Below are positions 53,438 through 61,626 of a stretch of DNA of 61,656 nt, piece by piece (positions within the stretch are counted from its first letter, which is position 1; the number at the start of each line of letters is the position of its first letter). Under the pieces are notes generated by a model, which was not told the DNA's origin, made no database searches, and worked only from the letters and a program-made list of their open reading frames with translations. A program made the translations under genes and the position numbers. The stretch is from assembly GCA_045627365.1 (NCBI GenBank), contig JAZQNN010000033.1:1-61656 (forward strand). Reading direction: 5' to 3'. The stretch comes from RGIG5612 sp045627365. Lineage in GTDB: Bacteria; Bacillota; Clostridia; Lachnospirales; Lachnospiraceae.

Positions 53438-54838
53438 TTATTCGCTGAGATCTTCTACGATAAGCTCGATAGCAGGCTCAGGAACAGCATATTTCTTCTT
53501 CAGGAAGTCAGGAGCAACCTGTGGGAAGAGTGCGTAATCAAGAACGTCTTCTTCAGTCTGAGCAAGGCCTTCGGTCTCTTTCCAGTACTTGTCCATCTCT
53601 GAAGGAATGTTGTCTGCCGGTCTGCAGGTGATAACTTCTGCATCGCCGATAGCTTTCTTACGAACTTCTTCATTTACCTTACCAGGAAGCTGGCCGTACT
53701 CACCGCGAAGCATTCCCTTGGATTCCTTGGTGAAGATCTTGTATCTTTCACCTGAAAGAACGTTGAGAACTGCCTGTGTGCCGACGATCTGGCTTGACGG
53801 AGTTACAAGTGGCGGGAAGCCGAAATCTTCACGTACGCGCGGGATCTCAGCAAGAACGTCGTAATACTTGTCCTCTGCATTAGCCTGCTTAAGCTGTGAA
53901 ATAAGGTTGCTGAGCATGCCGCCCGGTACCTGGTACATAAGAGTGTTGGTATCAACACGAAGTACCTTAGGATCGAGTGTGCCTGCTGCCTGAAGTTTAG
54001 CTGCAACTGTACGGAAATGAGCAGCTGCGTCGCTGAGCTTGGTAAGGTCAAGACCGGTGTCTCTGTCGGTTCCTTTAAGGGTTGCAACCATAGACTCAGT
54101 TGCCGGCTGGGAGGTACCGTTTGCAAGAGGAGACAGAGCGCAGTCAATGATGTCAACGCCTGCCTGAACTGCCATAAGGTTAACCATGTCGCCGGTACCT
54201 GTTGTGTTATGGGTGTGCAGATGAATAGGAACGCTTACTTTCTCCTTCAAAGCCTTGATAAGCTCGTAAGCCTCAAACGGCAGAAGAAGATTTGCCATGT
54301 CCTTGATGCAGATAGTATCTGCGCCCATCTGTTCCAGTTTAACAGCTAGATCAACGAAGTATTCTCTGTTGTGGATCGGGCTGATAGTGTAGCTCATTGC
54401 AGGCTCGCACTTTCCGCCGTACTTCTTTACGCACTCCATAGCCTTTTCGATGTTTCTTACATCGTTAAGAGCGTCGAAGATACGTACTACATCGATGCCG
54501 TGCTCAATTGATTTGCGGCAAAATGCATCAACAACGTCGTCAGCGTAATGCTTGTATCCAAGCAGGTTCTGACCACGAAGGAGCATCTGAAGCTGAGTGT
54601 TAGGCATAGCCTTGCGAAGTGCATCGAGTCTCTCCCAAGGATCCTCTCCAAGGAATCTCATGCAGCTGTCGTAAGTTGCTCCGCCCCAGCATTCAAGTGA
54701 CCAATAGCCGATGCTGTCCAGGATCTCACATGCAGGAAGCATATCCTCAAGGCGCATACGTGTAGCTGCCTGAGACTGATGTGCATCACGCAGGATCGTA
54801 TCCGTTATCAGCAATGGCTTTTTAACCATATCTATCAT
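53438..54838 (-). CDS. Carboxyltransferase 5S-type subunit (pyruvate/oxaloacetate)
   Basis: Transfers CO2 between carboxybiotin and pyruvate/oxaloacetate. The 466-residue TIM barrel has the DTILRDAHQS metal Asp, the carbamylated Lys in CIKDMANLL and the HLHTHNT metal His pair, then the helical PYC_OADA domain (DVLAEIPRVREDFG). The same fold serves transcarboxylase 5S, OadA and PycB. The neighbouring 12S-like gene, a separate biotin carrier and the lack of OadB-type genes here favour the transcarboxylase role. ATG 54838 is preceded by GGAGG. Confidence 0.92.
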   Translation of the reverse strand: MIDMVKKPLLITDTILRDAHQSQAATRMRLEDMLPACEILDSIGYWSLECWGGATYDSCMRFLGEDPWERLDALRKAMPNTQLQMLLRGQNLLGYKHYADDVVDAFCRKSIEHGIDVVRIFDALNDVRNIEKAMECVKKYGGKCEPAMSYTISPIHNREYFVDLAVKLEQMGADTICIKDMANLLLPFEAYELIKALKEKVSVPIHLHTHNTTGTGDMVNLMAVQAGVDIIDCALSPLANGTSQPATESMVATLKGTDRDTGLDLTKLSDAAAHFRTVAAKLQAAGTLDPKVLRVDTNTLMYQVPGGMLSNLISQLKQANAEDKYYDVLAEIPRVREDFGFPPLVTPSSQIVGTQAVLNVLSGERYKIFTKESKGMLRGEYGQLPGKVNEEVRKKAIGDAEVITCRPADNIPSEMDKYWKETEGLAQTEEDVLDYALFPQVAPDFLKKKYAVPEPAIELIVEDLSE

Positions 54839-54854
54839 TCTGTGCGCGTCCTCC

Positions 54855-55295
54855 TTAGCCGATTACGCAAAGAGCGCTGCCGGTTTCTACGTTAGTTCCT
54901 GCGGTAACAGCGATGTTAGATACTGTGCCTGCGCATGGAGCAACGATCTCATTTTCCATCTTCATAGCTTCAAGGATGAACAGAAGATCTCCGGCCTTGA
55001 CCTGAGCGCCTTCCTTAACGTCAACTGAAAGGATCTTGCCAGGCATCGGAGCTGATACTGACTGTGCGCCGGCCGGAGCTGCAACAGGAGCTGCAGGTGC
55101 AGGTGCAGGCTCAGCCTTAGGAGCAGGAGCTGCCTTTGGTGCAGGTGCAGGTGCAGCCTTAGGAGCTGCCTGTGCGCCTGATTCAACTTTGTAAGCTACT
55201 TTGCTGTTGAGGGCAACGCCGCCACTGGTTTCGCCAATGAGCTCGATGTCCATCTCGTATTCTGTTCCGTTTACAACGACTTTATATTTTTTCAT
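54855..55295 (-). CDS. Biotin carboxyl carrier subunit (1.3S-type)
   Basis: A 146-residue carrier. A short N-terminal domain (about 1-40) is followed by an Ala/Pro/Lys-rich flexible linker (about 43-75), then the biotinyl domain with the lysine acceptor in LEAMKMENEI. The swinging arm shuttles CO2 between the two carboxyltransferase subunits. It overlaps the upstream 67-residue gene by four bases. Confidence 0.94.
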   Translation of the reverse strand: MKKYKVVVNGTEYEMDIELIGETSGGVALNSKVAYKVESGAQAAPKAAPAPAPKAAPAPKAEPAPAPAAPVAAPAGAQSVSAPMPGKILSVDVKEGAQVKAGDLLFILEAMKMENEIVAPCAGTVSNIAVTAGTNVETGSALCVIG

Positions 55296-55495
55296 AATGC
55301 CTCGTCCCCCAATTGGTATTTACTGTATTTGCAATCAAATGCGTTCTGATAAATTGTTGTTCCATAGCAGGTCTGCTTTGGCGGTACATATTCCTTAAAG
55401 GACAGAACTCTGATGCCCTGAATGTCGGTGCCGAGTTCCTCAGCTATGCACGCACATGCAGCTGCGATGATTTCCTGACGGTTAGTGATTTCCAT
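55292..55495 (-). CDS. Uncharacterised 67-residue protein of the carboxyltransferase operon
   Basis: Small soluble protein, start ATG 55495 (MEITNRQE) after an AGGAGG-like box. About residues 5-21 form an Ala-rich helix (EIIAAACACIAEELG), followed by GIRVLSFKEY and a polar tail. Cysteines at 14, 16, 43 and 55. No membrane helix. The helix plus I-R-V/I-x-S pattern recalls the cytoplasmic end of OadG/MmdD-type subunits, which contact the biotin carrier, but without the membrane anchor. That link is inference. Tight coupling with the carrier gene supports a structural role in the complex. Confidence 0.75.
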   Translation of the reverse strand: MEITNRQEIIAAACACIAEELGTDIQGIRVLSFKEYVPPKQTCYGTTIYQNAFDCKYSKYQLGDEAL

Positions 55496-55511
55496 TCTGT
55501 GCCTCCTTATC

Positions 55512-57053
55512 TTACAGAGGAATGTTGCCGTGCTTACGCCACGGTGTCTGTTTCTTCTTGTTGGCAAGCATCTTGAATGCGGAAACGATATAACCTCTGG
55601 TCTGCTCAGGAGCTACGACCTCGTCAACGAATCCACGCTGTGCGGCAACGTACGGATTCATGAATTTCTGGTTGTACTCATCAACGAGCTCAGCCTTCTT
55701 GGCAACCGGATCAGCGGCTTCCTTGATGGCCTTACGTCCGATGACACCAACAGCTCCGTCAGCGCCCATAACAGCGATCTCAGCGATCGGCCAAGCGTAA
55801 ACGATATCCGCGCCAAGGCCCTTGCTGTTCATTGCAACATAAGCCCCGCCGTATGACTTTCTCATGATAAGGCAAACCTTAGGAACGGTAGCTTCAGCAA
55901 ATGCATACAGAAGCTTTGCGCCGTGACGGATGATTCCGTTGTGCTCCTGGTAGCTGCCCGGAAGATAAGCCGGAACGTCAACCAGTGACAGAAGAGGAAT
56001 ATTGAAGCAGTCGCAGAAACGGATAAAACGTGAAGCTTTATCTGATGCGTTGATCTCGAGAGAACCGGCCATGAATTTGCTCTGGTTAGCTACGATACCG
56101 ATCGTCTTGCCGTCAAAACGAGAGAAACCAACAACGATATTTCTTGCGAAATCAGGCTGAACTTCCATGAAGCTTCCCTTATCGCACATGGTGTTGATAA
56201 CGTCACGAACGTCGTAGCTGCGCTTGGAGTTATCAGGAACGATGTCCATAAGCTTGTCGCACTCATCAACAGGCTCAGTTACAACAACACCCGGTTCCTC
56301 AAGATTGCTCTGAGGAAGATATCCTAAAAGACGACGAACGCCGTTAAGACAGGTCTCGTCATCATCATATACAAAGTGAGCGACACCACTCTTGCCTGTG
56401 TGAACGCCAGGACCACCAAGGTCTTCAAGAGAAATGTCTTCGCCGGTAACTGACTTAACAACTGAAGGGCCGGTAATATACATCTGGCTGGCTTTAGTCA
56501 TGAAGATATAGTCAGTAATGGCCGGTGAGTAGCATGCGCCGCCTGCGCATGGTCCCATAATTACGGAAATCTGAGGAATAACTCCGCTGCAGATAGTATT
56601 GCGCAGGAAGATCTCTCCGTATCCGTTAAGAGCATCGATGCCCTCTTCAATTCTTGCACCGCCTGAATCGTTGATAGAAACGAAAGGTGCCTTCATCATC
56701 AGAGCCTTGTCCATGCAATCGCAGATCTTCTTGGCGTGTGCAGCACCGAGTGATCCGCCGCTGACTGTAAAGTCCTGGCTGGATGCAAATACAAGACGTC
56801 CGTGAACCTCGCCGTATCCGGTGATAACACCATCGCCGACAAAGTGCTTTTTGTCCATTCCAAAGTCTGTGCAGCGACCTTCCTGCATATCATTGAGTTC
56901 CACAAAAGTACCGTCATCAAACAGGTACTCCATGCGGTCTCTTGCAGTCATTTTTCCGCCGGCACGACGCTTTGCGAGCTTTTCCTCACCGCCTGCGACC
57001 ATAACCTGGGCACGGCGCTTGTCAAGCTCATCAAGTTTTGCCTGATTCCACAT
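55512..57053 (-). CDS. Methylmalonyl-CoA/propionyl-CoA carboxyltransferase 12S-type subunit
   Basis: Acyl-CoA carboxyltransferase beta subunit, 513 residues, crotonase-like twin domains. Features: KLAKRRAGGKMTARDR near the start, DFTVSGGSLG, a GACAGGACYSPA oxyanion region, DVPAYLPGSYQEHNGIIRHGAKLL and MRKSYGGAYVAM in the second half. In this context it should exchange CO2 between methylmalonyl-CoA and biotin, making propionyl-CoA. It is the first gene of the seven-kilobase operon, preceded by a strong promoter and a structured leader. It could also be called MmdA if sodium-pump subunits exist elsewhere. Confidence 0.94.
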   Translation of the reverse strand: MWNQAKLDELDKRRAQVMVAGGEEKLAKRRAGGKMTARDRMEYLFDDGTFVELNDMQEGRCTDFGMDKKHFVGDGVITGYGEVHGRLVFASSQDFTVSGGSLGAAHAKKICDCMDKALMMKAPFVSINDSGGARIEEGIDALNGYGEIFLRNTICSGVIPQISVIMGPCAGGACYSPAITDYIFMTKASQMYITGPSVVKSVTGEDISLEDLGGPGVHTGKSGVAHFVYDDDETCLNGVRRLLGYLPQSNLEEPGVVVTEPVDECDKLMDIVPDNSKRSYDVRDVINTMCDKGSFMEVQPDFARNIVVGFSRFDGKTIGIVANQSKFMAGSLEINASDKASRFIRFCDCFNIPLLSLVDVPAYLPGSYQEHNGIIRHGAKLLYAFAEATVPKVCLIMRKSYGGAYVAMNSKGLGADIVYAWPIAEIAVMGADGAVGVIGRKAIKEAADPVAKKAELVDEYNQKFMNPYVAAQRGFVDEVVAPEQTRGYIVSAFKMLANKKKQTPWRKHGNIPL

Positions 57054-57067
57054 AAAAAATAACCTCC

Positions 57068-57183
57068 TGGATGTGTTAAAAACACGATTAAATCAAGGGT
57101 TATCCCCTTTTCACGGCAGACAACTTAGAGCCTTAAGCCGGCTCACGCAGTCTGAAGTCCATTGAAAATAGCCCTCGTTGTCT
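57068..57183 (-). promoter_or_regulatory. Structured 5' leader of the methylmalonyl-CoA operon
   Basis: The leader of about 125 bases has a closing stem AGACAAC (57183-57177) / GTTGTCT (57124-57118) around an inner hairpin GAGCC-GGCTTAA-GGCTC. A second small hairpin AAGGG-GATAA-CCCTT follows before the AGGAGG. I do not recognise a known riboswitch consensus; in particular I see no cobalamin B12 box although the operon is B12-dependent. Confidence 0.5.
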
Positions 57184-57185
57184 TT

Positions 57186-57214
57186 ATTCTATATATATAT
57201 TAACAAAGTGTCAA
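57186..57214 (-). promoter_or_regulatory. Strong SigA promoter of the methylmalonyl-CoA operon
   Basis: Perfect TTGACA (57214-57209), exactly 17 bases, then TAGAAT (57191-57186) on the minus strand, within an AT-rich region. It faces the 12S-type gene. Confidence 0.85.
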
Positions 57215-57341
57215 TTAAGTTATTGGATTAACGAAATTAAATACACTATGTGAATCGTATATAACCTAATGTACATCTTTGATATATATACACGGCAGGC
57301 CCGATATGATAAGATATAAAAAAAGTTTTGTGAGGTGGACA

Positions 57342-58664
57342 ATGGGCAAAAGATCAGGTAATTCCAGCAGCAGGATCTGGTTGTGCGCCATTATTTTCGG
57401 ATTGGTCGGCCAGATCGCATGGGTAGTGGAAAATATGTATTTTGCCACACTTGCCCAGGACATTTTTTCAAATTCAGGACGAGCTGACATGTCCTATATA
57501 GTAACCACGCTTATGGTTATTTTCTCCGCCGTATTTGCGACTGCAACTACCGTAGTTGCCGGTGCGCTTTCGGACAAAGCCGGAAAAAGGAAGCCCTTCC
57601 TGGCCTTCGGCTATATTATCTGGGGCTTCACGATCATGATATTTGCTCTTCTGCCGATGAGCGTCACGTCCGAGCATATTACACTGGTTGCCGCTGCCCT
57701 GGTCGCTTTTGACTGCATAATGACAGTTGCAGGCTCTACTTCCAACGATGCTGCATTCAACGCCTGGGTCGCAGATAACACCGACGCATCCAATCGCGGT
57801 CGAATAAATTCAATTCTTGCGATTTTACCGGTTATCGCTGTCGTTATCGTTTTTATCGGCCTCAGCGGATTTTACAGTGCCGCTGCCGAGTCCAACTGGC
57901 TGTTTTTCGTTATTCTGGGCATAATTCCTACTGTTGCCGGTATTGCGGCACTTGGGATCTTCCGTGATTCGGCTTCGATCAAGACCGATAATACCATTAC
58001 TTTCAAAGACTTCTTCTCCGGTTTCAGGTTGGAAGCAGTCCGTTCCAATAAAATGCTCTATGTTTGTCTTGCCGCAGCCTGCCTTATCGGGATCTCGCAG
58101 CAGACATTCTTCTCATATCTGATAAACTTTCTGATCCTTACGCTCGGTCTCGGAGACGGTTTTGTAATTCCGATGGCTGTCATCATCGTGGGGGCTGCCG
58201 TCATTACAGGCTTTGTGGGCTTCACATCTGACAAAATAGGACGTAAGGGTTTTTACATTCCTATGCTTATAGTTACCATCTTCGGCATTCTGTCGTTTTA
58301 TTTTATTCAATTTACGGCCGGAACGCTATGGAATATACTGCTTTACGCCGGCGGTATACTGATGATGGCCGGGATCCTCTCGCTTACGGGACTTTTCTCA
58401 TCAGCGTTTCAGGATTACATTCCAAAAGGAAGCGAAGGGCGCTGCCAGGGAATTCGCATGTGCTTCATGGTTCTCATCCCGATGATCATAGGTCCAATAA
58501 TTTCGTTGCTTATCGGGCTTGATGCAATGGGACTCAACGGCAGCGATTTTGTGCCGCCATACAGCATTTTCCTGGCTGCAGCAATCGTTTGCGTGATCAC
58601 GATCATTCCTATAATACCCCTTCGCAGGGATGCAGATAAACTTCGTGAGGTAAATGAAAAATGA
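57342..58664 (+). CDS. MFS sugar transporter (SLC45/GPH-like)
   Basis: A 440-residue protein with 12 helices. The cytoplasmic loop between helices 2 and 3 reads GALSDKAGKRKPFL and its C-half counterpart GFTSDKIGRKGFY, the MFS signature pair. The GKRKPF form resembles glycoside/maltose carriers. The start ATG 57342 has a GAGGTGG box; longer in-frame starts are unsupported. The stop overlaps the GH2 gene start in ATGA, so import and hydrolysis are coupled. Confidence 0.85.
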   Translation: MGKRSGNSSSRIWLCAIIFGLVGQIAWVVENMYFATLAQDIFSNSGRADMSYIVTTLMVIFSAVFATATTVVAGALSDKAGKRKPFLAFGYIIWGFTIMIFALLPMSVTSEHITLVAAALVAFDCIMTVAGSTSNDAAFNAWVADNTDASNRGRINSILAILPVIAVVIVFIGLSGFYSAAAESNWLFFVILGIIPTVAGIAALGIFRDSASIKTDNTITFKDFFSGFRLEAVRSNKMLYVCLAAACLIGISQQTFFSYLINFLILTLGLGDGFVIPMAVIIVGAAVITGFVGFTSDKIGRKGFYIPMLIVTIFGILSFYFIQFTAGTLWNILLYAGGILMMAGILSLTGLFSSAFQDYIPKGSEGRCQGIRMCFMVLIPMIIGPIISLLIGLDAMGLNGSDFVPPYSIFLAAAIVCVITIIPIIPLRRDADKLREVNEK

Positions 58665-60403
58665 GGCTCAACTACACACTGTTAACCAAATATGCAGACA
58701 GCCCGTTGCCGGAAGTCCCTCTTTCGGACTATCCAAGGCCCCAGCTTTGCCGCTCAAGTTACATGAATCTGAACGGCCTTTGGGACTGCGTGATCACAGC
58801 TGATGGCAAATGCACTTACAGCGGCCCCATCACTGTGCCATTCAGCCCCGAAAGCATTCTGTCGGGAGTCCGGAATACCGATGGCTCACTATCTTTTGAT
58901 CCGGCTTCGAATATCTTGATCGAATATTCGCGAGAGATCACGCTGACACAGGATTTTATGAATGATGTTATTTTGCTTCATGTGGATGCAGCTGATCAGG
59001 TGAGCAAGATATACATAAACGGTTGTCCTGTTGGGGAACATACAGGCGGCTACCTTCCGGCAGTATATAACATAGCAGAATATGTCCACGAAGGAATCAA
59101 TGCCATCCGCATAAGCGTTCAGGATAATTTAAGTCTCGATCTTCCGACCGGCAAGCAGGCAAAAGAGCGACATGGAATATGGTACACTCCTATAAGCGGC
59201 ATCTGGCAGAGCGTATGGCTGGAATCCGCTTCCTCAGGATACATTAAGGATCTTCAGATCACTCCCGACATCGATCAGGCATGTGTTAACATCAAAATAG
59301 ACAGCTGTGCGGATTGCTTTGAGGTTGAGCTATACAGCCCCAGGAGCCTCCAAATCGGCACATATAAGGTTGACGGCAAGGAATTGACCATCAAGCTCTC
59401 TGACGCGCTTCTCTGGTCACCTGAGGAGCCGAATCTGTATTCATTTATAGTTAGAGCATTTCAGGGAGAAACGCTCTGTGACGAGGTATCATCATATTTC
59501 GCCATGCGTAAATTTTCGGTGAATGAAACATGCTTTCTGCTGAATAACAAGCCGTACTTCGTTGCAGGTCTCCTGGATCAGGGATATTTTTCAGACGGCA
59601 TATACACTCCGGCTTCATATGACGCTTTCGAAGGCGACATTCTTGCCATGAAATCGCTTGGATTCAATACTCTGCGCAAGCATATCAAAATTGAGCCGCT
59701 CAGGTTCTATTACCTGTGTGACAAGCTCGGCATGCTCGTATTCCAGGATACGGTCAATATCGGGCAGTACAAGGTATTTCGCGATACGCTGCGTCCTGCT
59801 TTGGGGTTAAGGCGTGCTCCCCGCATATCTCTTAGTGAACAACAACAGCAGACATTTCGCGAGGAGTCTGCCGGATTGATAAAGCACCTCTACAATAGTC
59901 CTTCCGTTGTTGCCTACACTATTTTTAACGAGGGCTGGGGACAATTTGACGCAGATGCCAATTACAAGAGACTCAAGGAACTTGATCCATCCCGCGTTTT
60001 TGACGCTACAAGCGGCTGGTTCTGGGGAGAGTTGTCTGACGTTATCAGCGAGCACATATACTTTAAGGCTGTTAAACTCAAAAAATACAAATGGTCAAGG
60101 CCTGTCTTTCTCTCTGAGTTCGGCGGATATGCCTGCAAATTGCCTGAACACAGTTTCAATCTTGAAAAGACCTTCGGTTATAAAAAATGTGAAGGGCTTG
60201 AAGCCTTCGAGCATGACTTTATCGAACTATTTGAGCGTGATGTACTTGGAAACATTCCAAAAGGCCTTGCCGGAATCATTTATACCCAGGTTTCTGACGT
60301 TGAAGATGAGACAAACGGCCTTATGACATATGACAGGCGTGTTCTCAAATTGAATGCGGAAAAGATTCGCCCATTAATAGAGCGGATCAAAGCAGCACTG
60401 TAA
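58661..60403 (+). CDS. Glycoside hydrolase family 2 enzyme (beta-galactosidase/glucuronidase-like)
   Basis: Cytoplasmic retaining glycosidase, 580 residues. The N-terminal jelly-roll begins with YMNLNGLWD (about 28-36), followed by the Ig-like domain and the TIM barrel. The acid/base Glu is in IFNEGWGQFD and the nucleophile Glu in LSEFGGYA. No signal peptide is present, matching import by the coupled transporter. The short length lacks the extra C-terminal domains of LacZ. True sugar specificity is unknown. Confidence 0.9.
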   Translation: MRLNYTLLTKYADSPLPEVPLSDYPRPQLCRSSYMNLNGLWDCVITADGKCTYSGPITVPFSPESILSGVRNTDGSLSFDPASNILIEYSREITLTQDFMNDVILLHVDAADQVSKIYINGCPVGEHTGGYLPAVYNIAEYVHEGINAIRISVQDNLSLDLPTGKQAKERHGIWYTPISGIWQSVWLESASSGYIKDLQITPDIDQACVNIKIDSCADCFEVELYSPRSLQIGTYKVDGKELTIKLSDALLWSPEEPNLYSFIVRAFQGETLCDEVSSYFAMRKFSVNETCFLLNNKPYFVAGLLDQGYFSDGIYTPASYDAFEGDILAMKSLGFNTLRKHIKIEPLRFYYLCDKLGMLVFQDTVNIGQYKVFRDTLRPALGLRRAPRISLSEQQQQTFREESAGLIKHLYNSPSVVAYTIFNEGWGQFDADANYKRLKELDPSRVFDATSGWFWGELSDVISEHIYFKAVKLKKYKWSRPVFLSEFGGYACKLPEHSFNLEKTFGYKKCEGLEAFEHDFIELFERDVLGNIPKGLAGIIYTQVSDVEDETNGLMTYDRRVLKLNAEKIRPLIERIKAAL

Positions 60404-60492
60404 GCTGAGCAAGATAGGCCGGAGTTGTCCTTATATGGGCAATTGTCAGCTATTGGGCTACTTCATAAACTCATCATGAGGAGGTAATCCAA

Positions 60493-60717
60493 ATGATCGT
60501 TTATGATAAACTCTGGCAGACCATGAAATACAAAGGGATGACCCAGTACCGACTTATAAAAGAATACCGTTTCAGCTGCGGCCAGCTTGACAGACTGCGC
60601 AAGAACGGAAACGTGAGCACATATACTCTGAATATGCTCTGCGAGATTCTGGAATGCAATCTGGAAGATATTGTTGAATATATTGATGAGAAAGCGCCAA
60701 AGCAGGAAAACAACTGA
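60493..60717 (+). CDS. Small Cro/C1-type DNA-binding protein
   Basis: A 74-residue helix-turn-helix regulator of the YozG-like group. MTQYRLIKEYRFSCGQLDRLRKN forms the HTH, and VSTYTLNMLCEILECNLEDIVEY is the typical fourth and fifth helices. A GAGGAGG box precedes the ATG. It lies 89 bp after the GH2 gene and may be cotranscribed. Its target is unknown. Confidence 0.85.
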   Translation: MIVYDKLWQTMKYKGMTQYRLIKEYRFSCGQLDRLRKNGNVSTYTLNMLCEILECNLEDIVEYIDEKAPKQENN

Positions 60718-60730
60718 AAAACACTAAAAA

Positions 60731-60760
60731 AACGATGAAGATCTCTCTTCATCGTTTTTT
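60731..60760. terminator. Bidirectional terminator between HTH gene and tRNA cluster
   Basis: A 10-bp stem AACGATGAAG / CTTCATCGTT with a seven-base loop, A-rich on the left and T-rich on the right, so it can end transcription from both the HTH gene (plus) and the tRNA-Leu end of the cluster (minus). Confidence 0.9.
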
Positions 60761-60762
60761 AA

Positions 60763-60846
60763 TGCCGGCGGTCGGGGTCGAACCGACACGATATTGCTAT
60801 CACGGGATTTTAAGTCCCGCGCGTCTGCCTATTCCGCCACGCCGGC
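60763..60846 (-). tRNA. tRNA-Leu (TAA)
   Basis: 84-base class II tRNA with a long variable arm. Acceptor GCCGGCG paired, anticodon stem CGGGA/TCCCG, loop CTTAAAA with anticodon TAA, T loop TTCGACC. Confidence 0.95.
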
Positions 60847-60881
60847 ACATCTTATGCGGCAGACTCTATCGCATAAAAAAA

Positions 60882-60955
60882 CGACCCAGAGGGGACTCGA
60901 ACCCCTGACCTCCGCCGTGACAGGGCGGCGTTCTAACCAACTGAACCACTGGGCC
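60882..60955 (-). tRNA. tRNA-Asp (GTC)
   Basis: 74-base cloverleaf. Anticodon stem CCGCC/GGCGG, loop CTGTCAC with anticodon GTC, T loop TTCGAGT. Confidence 0.95.
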
Positions 60956-61022
60956 ATTAGCAATGTAATTATACAAATACTATATGATTTGTCAATAAAA
61001 AAATAACCACTCTAAAAAAGAG

Positions 61023-61096
61023 TGGACCCTCAGGGACTCGAACCCCGGACCGGCCGGTTATGAGCCGGCTGCTCTAACCAACTGAGCTAAGGGTCC
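61023..61096 (-). tRNA. tRNA with CAT anticodon, probably tRNA-Ile2
   Basis: 74-base cloverleaf. Anticodon stem GCCGG/CCGGC, loop CTCATAA. The acceptor GGACCCT and the D-arm TTAGCTCAGTTGGTTAGAGCAG match the lysidine-modified isoleucine tRNA of Bacillus more than elongator Met. Automated tools may label it Met. Confidence 0.9.
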
Positions 61097-61110
61097 AAAT
61101 AAATTAAAAA

Positions 61111-61183
61111 AGCCGATGGAGGGACTCGAACCCCCAACCTGCTGATTACAAATCAGCTGCTCTGCCAATTGAGCCACATCGGC
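61111..61183 (-). tRNA. tRNA-Thr (TGT)
   Basis: 73-base cloverleaf. Acceptor GCCGATG/CATCGGC, anticodon stem GCTGA/TCAGC, loop TTTGTAA with anticodon TGT. It complements the GGT isoacceptor at 30.6 kb. Confidence 0.95.
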
Positions 61184-61186
61184 ATA

Positions 61187-61258
61187 TGACCCCGACGAGA
61201 ATCGAACTCGTGTTACCGCCGTGAAAGGGCGATGTCTTAACCGCTTGACCACGGGGCC
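61187..61258 (-). tRNA. tRNA-Glu (TTC)
   Basis: 72-base cloverleaf. Acceptor GGCCCCG paired to CGGGGTC, loop CTTTCAC with anticodon TTC, T loop TTCGATT. Confidence 0.95.
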
Positions 61259-61296
61259 AGAATGTAAAATTATCAAAATCCTCTATAAAAGAAGAG

Positions 61297-61368
61297 CTCC
61301 CCGAGTAGGGCTCGAACCTACAACCCCTCGGTTAACAGCCGAGTGCTCTACCATTGAGCTATCGAGGA
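61297..61368 (-). tRNA. tRNA-Asn (GTT)
   Basis: 72-base cloverleaf. Acceptor TCCTCGA/TCGGGGA, anticodon stem CTCGG/CCGAG, loop CTGTTAA with anticodon GTT. It is the first gene of the minus-strand tRNA cluster. Confidence 0.95.
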
Positions 61369-61375
61369 ACATCAC

Positions 61376-61573
61376 TTCTTGAAAGCATAAGTCGGATCGT
61401 AGCCATGTCGGGACGGGATAAACGCTGAAGGCATCTAAGCGTGAAGCCCCCCTCAAGATGAGATATCCCATCGCAAGAGTAAGACCCCTTAGAGACTATG
61501 AGGTTGATAGGTCAGAGGTGGAAGTGCAGTAATGTACGTAGCTGACTGATACTAATAGGTCGAGGGCTTAACC
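61376..61573 (+). rRNA. 23S rRNA, 3'-terminal fragment only
   Basis: About 200 bases matching the last part of domain VI on the plus strand: the GACGGGATAAACGCTGAAGG segment, CATCTAAGCGTGAAGCCCC, and the terminal TACTAATAGGTCGAGGGCTT. Everything upstream of about 61376 is missing and replaced by the tRNA-Asn gene on the opposite strand. The left boundary is approximate. It is either a real rRNA remnant or a misjoined repeat at a contig end. Confidence 0.85.
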
Positions 61574-61626
61574 TAAGAATCTTTCTGGAATTGATATGAA
61601 ATTTTGAAGATACAAGTTATCTTTAT

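Noticed and set aside
57068..57183. Cobalamin riboswitch before the mutase operon
   Set aside because: Expected because the operon uses B12, but the B12 box consensus is not visible; kept as an unclassified leader.
61283..61471. Small minus-strand open frame spanning tRNA-Asn and rRNA
   Set aside because: It covers structural RNA genes; its apparent protein is a translation of tRNA sequence.
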